From Lysobacter capsici (GTDB taxonomy: Bacteria > Pseudomonadota > Gammaproteobacteria > Xanthomonadales > Xanthomonadaceae), in contig NZ_CP094357.1 in the NCBI RefSeq assembly GCF_014779555.2, positions 496,001-560,000 of the forward strand: a DNA stretch of 64,000 bases, in the 5' to 3' direction. A program made the position numbers and the translations under genes. Shown in pieces: positions 1-6,569 of the stretch (the stretch's first letter is position 1; every line of letters begins with the position of its first letter). Under the pieces are notes generated by a model, which was not told where the DNA came from, did not search any database, and was given only the letters and a program-made list of their open reading frames with translations.

Positions 1-892
1 GCGACAGCGCGCTGATCAGATCCGCGGTCGACGGGTTCTGCTTGTGCGGCATGGTGCTGCTGCCGATCTTGCCCGGCGCGTTGCCTTCGCGGACCTCGTC
101 GACTTCGGTTCGCTGCAGGTGATAAATCTCGTTGGCGATCCGCCCGAACGTGACCGCGCACTGGACCAGCAGCCCGCCGACTTCCAGGATCCGATCGCGC
201 ACCGAATGCCAGCTGGTGCGCGGAGCGCCGAGCCCGAGGCTGGCCAAGGTGCGCCGCTGGATCTCGAATCCCTGCGCGCCGAACGAGGCCATGGTGCCGA
301 CCGCGCCGGTGAGGTTGCCCACCATCACCCGCGCGCGCGCCTCGTCGAAGCGTTGCAGATGCCGGTCGATCTCGTCGACCCAGACCGCGACCTTGTAGCC
401 GAAGGTGGTGGGCAGCGCGTGCTGGCCGTGAGTGCGCGCGACCATCGGCGTGCGCCGGTGCTTGCGCGCCAATGCGAGCAAGTGAGCCTGGATCGAACGC
501 AGCCGCGCCAGCGCGAGCTCCCACGCTTCGGCGATCTGCAGCACCAGCCCGGTGTCGAGGATGTCCTGGGTGGTCACGCCGTAGTGAACGTATTCGCCCC
601 AGCCGTCCTGACAGCGTTCGGCCAGCGCCCAGATCGTCGGAATCAGAATGTGCCCGGTTTCGCGGCTCTCCCGGCCCAGCCGCTCCAGATCGAACAGCTC
701 CACATGAGTACGGCGCGCGATTTCCTGCGCCGCTTCATGCGGGATCAGGCCCATCTGCGCCTGGGTCAGCGCGAGCGCGCGTTCGACGTCGAGCCACTTC
801 TGCACCTGATTGCCATCGCAGAAGATCGCCGCGAACTCGGGATCGGAGTAGACGCCCCCGTAAATGCGCGATTCGGTCACGTGGCTCGGCAT
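1..892 (-). CDS. Adenylosuccinate lyase / carboxymuconate cycloisomerase family lyase (3' end outside window)
   Basis: This is the N-terminal part (about 297 residues) of a class II fumarase/aspartase superfamily enzyme; the reading frame leaves the window at base 1. The protein starts MPSHVTESRIYGGVYSD. It carries the family landmarks in order: VTTQDILDTG, the THGQHALPTTFG helix, and the signature loop GSSTMPHKQNP near residue 280, which holds the catalytic serine in this superfamily. Family members catalyse beta-elimination of fumarate from succinyl adducts or related cycloisomerisations; the exact substrate cannot be read here. The start codon (complement of 890-892) lies inside the 3' end of the upstream HDO-like gene, a 16-base overlap, so the two are probably translationally coupled. 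The pairing with two HDO-like proteins argues against it being the housekeeping purB; a role in a dedicated pathway is inferred. Confidence 0.85.
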   Translation of the reverse strand, partial: MPSHVTESRIYGGVYSDPEFAAIFCDGNQVQKWLDVERALALTQAQMGLIPHEAAQEIARRTHVELFDLERLGRESRETGHILIPTIWALAERCQDGWGEYVHYGVTTQDILDTGLVLQIAEAWELALARLRSIQAHLLALARKHRRTPMVARTHGQHALPTTFGYKVAVWVDEIDRHLQRFDEARARVMVGNLTGAVGTMASFGAQGFEIQRRTLASLGLGAPRTSWHSVRDRILEVGGLLVQCAVTFGRIANEIYHLQRTEVDEVREGNAPGKIGSSTMPHKQNPSTADLISALS

Positions 893-1935
893 GATCGCTG
901 ATCCGCCTGGTTGGCTGGCCGCTTGGCTGCCGGGCTGAAGGACGGCCCCGTCACGTCCTGCATTTCCGCCCAGACCGCGTCGTAGTACGCACGCTCGACC
1001 CGGAAATGCTGCGCGAGCGAGGTCAGGAACGATTTCTGGAACGCCGGATCGGGAATGCGCCGCGCGATCAGCTGCCACTCGCGCTTGGCGCGCGGCGGCA
1101 CCAGGCTGACGTGGATCTTGTAGTACTCGGCGGCGTCTTCGCTGAGGCCGGCCTGGAGCAGCGCGTTGTAGAGCTTTTCGTGATTGCCCGGGACGACGAT
1201 TTCGGTGATGTAGAACACCGCCAGGCCCCAACCCACGTCCGGATTGCGGAAGCTGCGCACGCGGTTGTTCAAGTACGCGATTTCCTCGGGCATCGTGCTG
1301 ACGGCTTGGAAGTCGGCTTCCAGATCGACGGCATCGAGCAGCTTGGCCAACAGTCGCGGATGCGAGCGGACCTCGTCCTCCTCGCCGAGTTCTCCGTGCA
1401 GGTAGCGGCCGAGCGCCGCGGCGTCGTCCACGTCGACCAGGTTCACCAGCAGGTCCGCGGCTTCGCGGTACAGGCGGAAGGTGCGGAACCATTGCCGCCG
1501 CAGGAACACCCGCAGCTGCGCGGGCGAGGCGCAGCCTTCGAAGATGTACTGCGACATGGGGTGCTTCTCGCGCGAGCGCGACGACACCTCCTGTTCTATC
1601 CGCGCCAGGAACTCGGCTTCCGACAAGGCCGTGGGCACGTCCGCGGCGGGAATGAAACGTTCCTCGACCCGATACGCCCAGTTGCACAGCCAGCGGCGCG
1701 CGAGCGCGGTGGCGGTGTCGTCGCTCAACGACAGGATGTACAGCAGCGTCTGGTACTCGGTCTGGCTGTCGGTATGGCCGTTGAGCGCGCTTTCGGCGAG
1801 CTCGGACAAGGTCTTGGCCGCGGTTTCCAGATGGGCGAACGAGGCGCCCGGTTCCAGCGCGCGGGCGAGAATGCGCGCGCGGTTGGTCTGAAGGGCTTCG
1901 AGCTGTGGCAGGGAATGATTGCGGGTGTTCGACAT
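877..1935 (-). CDS. Haem-oxygenase-fold (HDO-like) iron-containing redox enzyme family protein, copy B
   Basis: A 352-residue protein starting MSNTRNHSLPQLEAL; the start is favoured by a strong AAAGGAG ribosome site 8 bases upstream, so an in-frame extension of 58 residues further up is rejected. From about residue 130 it resembles the haem-oxygenase-like diiron oxidase fold. A first helix pair carries HPMSQYIFEG, followed by GELGEEDEVRSHP (the usual Glu and His region) and FYITEIVVP (the usual central Glu). The final helix, expected to read H-x3-D-x2-H, reads HVSLVPPR, so the last Asp and His ligands are absent. Copy A next door is a clear paralogue with a different substitution. Middle gene of a three-gene minus-strand operon (35 bases from copy A, 16-base overlap with the lyase). 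It may bind metal atypically or serve as a partner subunit; function unknown. Confidence 0.75.
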   Translation of the reverse strand: MSNTRNHSLPQLEALQTNRARILARALEPGASFAHLETAAKTLSELAESALNGHTDSQTEYQTLLYILSLSDDTATALARRWLCNWAYRVEERFIPAADVPTALSEAEFLARIEQEVSSRSREKHPMSQYIFEGCASPAQLRVFLRRQWFRTFRLYREAADLLVNLVDVDDAAALGRYLHGELGEEDEVRSHPRLLAKLLDAVDLEADFQAVSTMPEEIAYLNNRVRSFRNPDVGWGLAVFYITEIVVPGNHEKLYNALLQAGLSEDAAEYYKIHVSLVPPRAKREWQLIARRIPDPAFQKSFLTSLAQHFRVERAYYDAVWAEMQDVTGPSFSPAAKRPANQADQRSCRAT

Positions 1936-1970
1936 GCGCGCTCCTTTGCAGGCACGGTGAGGAATCGGGC

Positions 1971-2990
1971 TTAGTGGATGTGCTGTCCCTGCATCTGTCG
2001 CCACAACATGTCGAAATAGGCCCGATTGATGTCGAAGTGACGCGTCAGCGATTGCATGAACGTGCGCTGGAACGATTCGTCGTGGGCGAACTTGGCGATC
2101 AGCTCCCACATCTCCTCGGTGTCGATCTCGTCCTGGGTTCCGTGCAGGCGATGGAATTCGCAGGGGCCTTCGGGAACGCCCATGCGCTGCAGCAGTTCGT
2201 AGATCCGCAGGTGATTGACGCAGCTGACCGATTCGACCGCGTACACCAGCGACAGCCCCCAGGCCACGTCGGTGTGGCGAACGCAGCGGATGCGATTGTT
2301 GATGTAGGCCTTTTCCAGCGGATCGAGCGCGGCGAAGTCCACGCGCAGCGGGATGTCGAAATACGCCATCAGCTGCGCCAGCAAGGTGGGATGGGCGCGC
2401 TCGGGCGTCTCGGCGCCGGCTTCGCCGTAGAGGTTGCGATAGAACACCGAGGCGTCGTGGATGGCCTCGAACCGGAACGCGAGTTCGGCCAGCAGGCTGT
2501 AGAAGTTGTACGAGCGGTTCCAGTGATGCCGCAGGAACAGGCGCACGTCGCGCAGCGGCGGCGCGCCCTGGAACAGGTGCAGCGACATCGGATGCCTGAC
2601 CCGCGTGCGCGAGGCGATCTCGGCATCGACCTTGGCGCGGAACTCATCCACCGGCAGAACGCGGAAGTCCGGCAGCGCCGGCGCGAACCGGTCTTCGACC
2701 TGGTAGATCTGGCTCGCGAGCCAGCGTCGGGTCGGCTCGGTGCGAGGCTCGCCGGGCAGGTGCAGGTCGAGCAGGATGGACTGGTACTGCGCATATGCGG
2801 CCGCATCGCCCTCGAGTCCTTTCTGGGTGAGCGCGAGCAAGGCGTCGGCCGCGAGCGCGGTTCGCGAACTGGCCGCGCCCGGTTGTAGCGCTTCGGCCAG
2901 CAGGATCGATGCCTGGTCCGGCGCCGGCATGGCGTGGCCCGAAGGAATGTTTGCGTGCTGGGTATCGCGAAACGTGCTGGTCTCGTTCAT
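1971..2990 (-). CDS. Haem-oxygenase-fold (HDO-like) iron-containing redox enzyme family protein, copy A
   Basis: A 339-residue protein starting MNETSTFRDTQHANIP; the start has GGGGA just upstream, and an upstream in-frame ATG at 3074 lacks a ribosome site. It aligns over most of its length with copy B: TRVRHPMSLHLFQG, NLYGEAGAETPERAHPTLL, VYAVESVSC and a last helix EFHRLHGTQDEID. In canonical HDO enzymes (for example UndA, BesC and the central domain of SznF) the last helix supplies His, Asp and His; here it reads H-x3-D-x2-D, so the final His is Asp. The ligand set is therefore closer to complete than in copy B. HDO enzymes do N-oxygenation or oxidative C-C cleavage, and their presence beside a fumarase-superfamily lyase hints at secondary metabolism; that is inference. 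First gene of the operon; the 217 bases upstream hold no gene. Confidence 0.75.
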   Translation of the reverse strand: MNETSTFRDTQHANIPSGHAMPAPDQASILLAEALQPGAASSRTALAADALLALTQKGLEGDAAAYAQYQSILLDLHLPGEPRTEPTRRWLASQIYQVEDRFAPALPDFRVLPVDEFRAKVDAEIASRTRVRHPMSLHLFQGAPPLRDVRLFLRHHWNRSYNFYSLLAELAFRFEAIHDASVFYRNLYGEAGAETPERAHPTLLAQLMAYFDIPLRVDFAALDPLEKAYINNRIRCVRHTDVAWGLSLVYAVESVSCVNHLRIYELLQRMGVPEGPCEFHRLHGTQDEIDTEEMWELIAKFAHDESFQRTFMQSLTRHFDINRAYFDMLWRQMQGQHIH

Positions 2991-3207
2991 GAGTGTCCCC
3001 GTTTGCTGGCGAATGGCCGCTGGCTGTGAATGAACGGCGCGCAGGCACGCGCGCCGCGATCGACTCGCGACCATGGTGTTTGTCGGTAATCAAGAACCCC
3101 GGAGGCCGCGCCGTGTTCGGCGGCCTGTCAGGCGGCGCGGACGGTGTCGTTATGCGCGGCCGCTGCGCTTGCCAGGGCTATTCCCCCTGCATCGCTGAAA
3201 CCCGCTG

Positions 3208-3468
3208 TCAGCGCGCCGCCGAAGCCTGCGCGCTGGAATCGACGAACGCTTGCCGGCAATGCGCCGAACAGAAGTGATGTTCGACGCCGGCCTGCGTGAG
3301 GCGATGCGGCGTCGTGGCCGGATCCACCGGCATGCCGCAGACCGGGTCGATGCTGGCGGCGGCCGTCGTGGCGACGGTGCTGGCGCAGGTTCGCGCGGCC
3401 GAACAGCAATCGCGCGGGGCATCGTCGACGTTGTCGGATGGCTTATCCGACGCTTGGTTATCGCTCAT
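3208..3468 (-). CDS. YHS-domain metal-binding protein
   Basis: An 86-residue protein starting MSDNQASDKPSDN. The N-terminal half is Ala/Thr/Ser-rich with cysteines (DCCSAARTC); the C-terminal half is a YHS domain with DPVCGMPVDP and a second pair in HHFCSAHCRQAF. YHS domains bind heavy metals and often occur as stand-alone proteins or at the N-terminus of copper/silver P-type ATPases. The ATG overlaps the stop of the MerR gene (ATGA), so it is probably translated from the same transcript and controlled by that regulator. No efflux ATPase lies adjacent. A cytoplasmic metal-sequestering role is inferred. Confidence 0.75.
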   Translation of the reverse strand: MSDNQASDKPSDNVDDAPRDCCSAARTCASTVATTAAASIDPVCGMPVDPATTPHRLTQAGVEHHFCSAHCRQAFVDSSAQASAAR

Positions 3469-3863
3469 GTTTCGTCCCCTCCCAGGGCGTTGAGAATCGG
3501 GCAGCGCTCCACCGCTCCGTGCCCGGGGCACGAATTGAGCAGCGTCCGCAGTCCGTTACGTATGCGTGTGAGTTCGTCGATCTTGGATTCCAGGTCGGCC
3601 AGCTTCTGGGTCGTGGTCGCCTTGACCCCCGCCATGTCGCCGCCGCGCCGACTGGACAGAGCGAGCAGTTCGCGGATTTCCTCCAGGGTGAATCCGAGCG
3701 CCTTGGCCTTGCGCACGAACTGCAGCCGGGCGATGTCCTTCGCCTCGAAACGCCGATAACCCGACAATTGGCGCATCGGCAGGGGCAGCAAACCCCGGCG
3801 TTCGTAATAGCGCACCGTGTCGATACCCACCCCTGCGCGCTGCGCGAGTTCCCCAATCTTCAT
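3465..3863 (-). CDS. MerR-family heavy-metal-responsive transcriptional regulator
   Basis: A 132-residue protein starting MKIGELAQRAGVGIDTVRYY with ribosome site GGAGG 7 bases upstream. Residues 1-70 form the winged helix (RYYERRGLLP, then GYRRF and a second helix), residues 75-110 the dimerisation coiled coil, and the C-terminal loop CPGHGAVERCPIL has the two cysteines with an intervening His typical of ZntR/CadR/CueR-type sensors. The C-x8-C spacing suggests a divalent or soft-metal sensor, but the metal cannot be assigned. It heads a two-gene unit with the YHS protein and is preceded by a classical MerR-type promoter, so autoregulation is likely. Confidence 0.9.
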   Translation of the reverse strand: MKIGELAQRAGVGIDTVRYYERRGLLPLPMRQLSGYRRFEAKDIARLQFVRKAKALGFTLEEIRELLALSSRRGGDMAGVKATTTQKLADLESKIDELTRIRNGLRTLLNSCPGHGAVERCPILNALGGDET

Positions 3864-3900
3864 TGCGCACCTCCATGTTCACAGTGGCGGGTATTGGAAC

Positions 3901-3932
3901 AGTGTTCGGTCTGGACCATGGTCCAGAGTCAA
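3901..3932 (-). promoter_or_regulatory. MerR-type promoter/operator with 20-bp spacer
   Basis: On the minus strand a -35 element TTGACT (complement of 3927-3932) and a -10-like AACACT (complement of 3901-3906) are separated by 20 bases. The spacer contains the perfect palindrome CTGGACCATGGTCCAG. This over-long spacer with a centred dyad is the hallmark of promoters that MerR-family activators untwist, and it closely resembles the zntA promoter layout. It lies about 40 bases before the merR-like start codon, so it probably drives the regulator and YHS gene. The -10 is weak, as expected for an activated promoter. Confidence 0.8.
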
Positions 3933-4256
3933 GCCTTTTTGCGACCAACTTCCAGCAACGTTGACCGAGTTCTCACAGTCGGCGCATCCGGACGATGCGC
4001 TGGGCGGGCCGGTTCGGTCCGACTGCATCCGCGTTTGAGCGGGCGCTGCCCGTGATTGCGGTCGCGGTTCGGTCCATCCATTGCCATGGGTGAAACGGCG
4101 CGCGCCACGCGGCGAGTGCTTTATCCGGGTTTCGCATGGCGGCGGTCTGGTCTGGAGGGGCATGACCCCGCGGAGGTGCGAGAATGGCGGCGCAGGCCAC
4201 GCCGGCTCGCACGAGCCATCGTTGCGATGCAGCCCCTGTGTGGGTACGCGCCGATC

Positions 4257-4979
4257 ATGACCTCTCAGAGCGCCATCGTTTTGATCCAGTCCGACACCGT
4301 TATCGACGCGCTGTTGCGCGGCCGCGCCCGGCCTTACACACGGCCGGGCAGCGTCAGCGCGATCGCCAAGCGCGCGTTCGAGGGACGCGTGCATGTCGGC
4401 GAATCGGGTCTGGACGGCGACGAGCGGGGCGACCCGCGCGTGCATGGCGGTCCCGACAAGGCCTTGCATCACTACCCGCGCGATCATTACGCCTGGTGGA
4501 CCGAGCGGATCGGCGGGCATCCGCTGTTGCGCGAGCCCGGCGCGTTCGGAGAGAACTTCAGCAGTCACGGGCTGACCGAGGCGCAGGTCTGCCTGGGCGA
4601 TCGCTATCGCATCGGCGGCGTGCTGCTGGAGGTGAGCCAGGCCCGGCAGCCGTGCTGGAAACTCAACGATCGCTTCGGCGTGGCCGACATGGCGCGACAG
4701 ATGCAGGCCAGCGGACGCACCGGCTGGTATTACCGGGTGCTGCAGACCGGCGAGATCGCCGCCGGCGAGGCGATCACGCTGCTTGAACGGCCTTGGCCGC
4801 AGTGGACGCTGCAACGCATCGCGACCCTGCTGTACACGCGCACCCTGGAACTGGACGAACTGCGCGCCGCGCTGGCGCTGCCGTTGGTGCCGTCGTGGCG
4901 CAGGCTGGTGGAGGCGCGGCTGGCGCGCGGCACGGTCGAGGACTGGCGACCGCGTATCGACGGGCCGGCGACGGATTGA
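4257..4979 (+). CDS. MOSC-domain protein, YiiM-like
   Basis: A 240-residue protein starting MTSQSAIVLIQSDTVIDALL; an in-frame extension back to 4056 has no family similarity and is rejected. The MOSC domain spans roughly residues 30-170: RAFEGRVHVGESGLDGDE, HGGPDKALHHYPRDHYAWW, PGAFGENFSSHGL, and the conserved cysteine in ARQPCWKL. YiiM-type proteins bind molybdenum cofactor and, in enterobacteria, help reduce N-hydroxylated purines such as 6-hydroxylaminopurine; that function is transferred from the family. The C-terminal 3-alpha-like tail (residues 180-240) is also as in YiiM. It is monocistronic; about 390 bases separate it from the MerR gene and hold that gene's promoter but no other gene. 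Confidence 0.85.
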   Translation: MTSQSAIVLIQSDTVIDALLRGRARPYTRPGSVSAIAKRAFEGRVHVGESGLDGDERGDPRVHGGPDKALHHYPRDHYAWWTERIGGHPLLREPGAFGENFSSHGLTEAQVCLGDRYRIGGVLLEVSQARQPCWKLNDRFGVADMARQMQASGRTGWYYRVLQTGEIAAGEAITLLERPWPQWTLQRIATLLYTRTLELDELRAALALPLVPSWRRLVEARLARGTVEDWRPRIDGPATD

Positions 4980-5114
4980 ACGTCGCGCGCGTGTGCATCG
5001 TCGCGCAATGCCGCGATTGAATCAGCTCATGCGACGCTCGACGCATACTGTGCGCGACCGGCACGATCGCGGCGCGTTCCGCATCTTGCCCTCCTCCCGG
5101 ACTCGGACCCAGCG

Positions 5115-5369
5115 ATGAGCGACATCAAATTCTCCAGCGAAGAAAAGACCCTGATCGCGGCCAAGCTGCAGCGCTACTTCAGCGAGGAACTCAAGCAGCA
5201 GATCGGCCGGTTCGACGCGGAGTTCCTGATCGACTTCATTTCCGAGGAGATCGGCGGGTACTACTACAACCGCGGGGTGTACGACGCGCAGACGGTGGTC
5301 GCGGCGCGGCTGGAGGATATCGGCGATCAATTGTTCCAGTTGGAGCGGCGGACCGATTTCAAGCGTTAG
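5115..5369 (+). CDS. DUF2164 family protein
   Basis: A small acidic protein of 84 residues starting MSDIKFSSEEKTLIAAKLQR. It matches the pattern of DUF2164: an N-terminal helix with EEKTLIAAKLQRYF, then FLIDFISEEIGGYYYNRGVYDA and a C-terminal amphipathic helix. The family has no established function. Cytoplasmic, no signal peptide or membrane segment. It stands alone between the MOSC gene and the DUF3574 gene on the other strand. Confidence 0.8.
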   Translation: MSDIKFSSEEKTLIAAKLQRYFSEELKQQIGRFDAEFLIDFISEEIGGYYYNRGVYDAQTVVAARLEDIGDQLFQLERRTDFKR

Positions 5370-5482
5370 TGGGTTTGCGGAATCGGTCGGTGACGCGCGA
5401 GTGTCGATCGAAAGATGCGCATTGGCTTCGCCGGCCCGGCATCGAATCGATTCGGCCCGAGCCGCGCAAGCGATACGGCGAC

Positions 5483-5935
5483 TCAACTCGCGTGCCGCGA
5501 TCCGGCCCGCGCTTGCGCGAAGCACGCCCGCGCCGGCGTGCTCACGATCAGCACCGCTTCCTGCTTGAAGCGGCGCTTGTACTCGTCGGCGACCTCGACC
5601 ACGCGCTTGCGCTCCTCGGCGGTGTCGGCGTGGATCAGATCGATCGCGCGCGAATCTTCCTGTTCGACCTGGCCGCTGTCGCCGCGCCACTGGCCCTTGG
5701 CCTGATACACGGTGAGCCCGGCGGGAAAACGCGGCGTCACCACCTCGGCGAGGAACGCCTGCCACTGCGTTTCGCTGACCGGGCCGTCGGGGCTGTTCAT
5801 GCCGAACAGCACTCGGTCCTGACGGCGTTCGCTGCACGCGCTCGGATCGCCGGGCTTGACCGGCAGCGGGGCGAGGGTGGCGCAGGCGGTGAGCAGGCAC
5901 AGCGCCGCGGAGGACAGCAGCAGGTTGCGCGACAT
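5483..5935 (-). CDS. DUF3574 family lipoprotein
   Basis: A 150-residue protein starting MSRNLLLSSAALCLLTAC; a signal peptide ends in the lipobox LLTAC with the lipidated Cys near residue 18. The mature part holds the DUF3574 block: DRVLFGMNSPDGPVSE, then AFLAEVVTPRFPAGLTVYQ and a helix EERKRVVEVADEYKRRF. Probably anchored in the outer membrane facing the periplasm; the function of the family is unknown. A longer in-frame ORF reaching into the repeat at 6095 is rejected because its extension is repeat-derived sequence. Confidence 0.8.
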   Translation of the reverse strand: MSRNLLLSSAALCLLTACATLAPLPVKPGDPSACSERRQDRVLFGMNSPDGPVSETQWQAFLAEVVTPRFPAGLTVYQAKGQWRGDSGQVEQEDSRAIDLIHADTAEERKRVVEVADEYKRRFKQEAVLIVSTPARACFAQARAGSRHAS

Positions 5936-6094
5936 GGTCCGTGTCTCGGAGGGGCGATGGCGTAAGCGTACTGCGCGCGGCCGAGGCGGCATCTGCGACG
6001 GCGGTCGCAGGCCGGGTGTCGGGTCACATCGTTGCGATGGATAGATCGTAGCGGTCGGCGAAACCACCCGCCCGCGCGAACGTACGAAGCCCGA

Positions 6095-6181
6095 CTGTAG
6101 GAGCGGCGCGAGCCGCGACCGCGACACCTCGGTTACGACGTCAGCGCGGTGTCGCGGTCGCGGCTTGCGCCGCTCCTACAG
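6095..6181. repeat. Palindromic GTAGGAGC-type intergenic element
   Basis: Two facing copies of an imperfect palindrome: CTGTAGGAGCGGCGCGAGCC (and on to GCGACC) at 6095-6125, and its reverse complement ending CGCTCCTACAG at 6150-6181. The pair can fold into a long stem around a short centre. The same unit recurs in many gaps of this window and is typical of repetitive extragenic palindromes in Xanthomonadaceae. The right half also begins the 111-bp tandem array. Confidence 0.85.
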
Positions 6182-6520
6182 GGAGTGAACGTTGCCGCGC
6201 GGCGAAATGATGGTGGGCTTGGGGTGTAACCGCGACATCGTGCGTGCGACGTCATTGAGGTGTCGCGGTCGCGGCTCACGCCGCTCCTACAGGGAGTGAA
6301 CGATGCCGCGCGGTGAAGTGATGGGAGCTTGGGGCGATAACCGCGACATCGTGCGTGCGACGTCATTGAGGTTTCGCGGTCGCGGCTCGCGCCGCTCCTA
6401 CAGGGAGTGAAGGATGCCGCGCGGTGAAATGATGGTGGGCTTGGGGTGTAACCGCGACATCGTGCGTGCGACGTCATTGAGGTTTCGCGGTCGCGGCTCG
6501 CACCGCTCCTGCAGGGAGCG
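6151..6520. repeat. 111-bp tandem repeat array, three copies plus a partial
   Basis: Copies begin at 6151, 6262, 6373 and 6484, a spacing of exactly 111 bases. Each starts with the outward half of the GTAGGAGC element (GTCGCGGTCGCGGCT, then GCCGCTCCTACAGGGAGTGA). It continues with a unique part containing GCCGCGCGGTGAAATGATGG and ends CGTGCGTGCGACGTCATTGA. The fourth copy diverges after about 35 bases. Because 111 is divisible by three, it creates a spurious repetitive ORF with a 37-residue period on the minus strand. It lies just beyond the 3' end of putA. Confidence 0.9.
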
Positions 6521-6569
6521 GCCGAGGCTGCGCGGCGGGACGAATTGCTCGCCCCGCCGCGCTCGGCGA

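Noticed and set aside
1-3468. A complete biosynthetic gene cluster call for the left edge
   Set aside because: Only three genes are visible and the lyase is cut by the window edge; the cluster idea is kept as a finding, not as an annotated feature.
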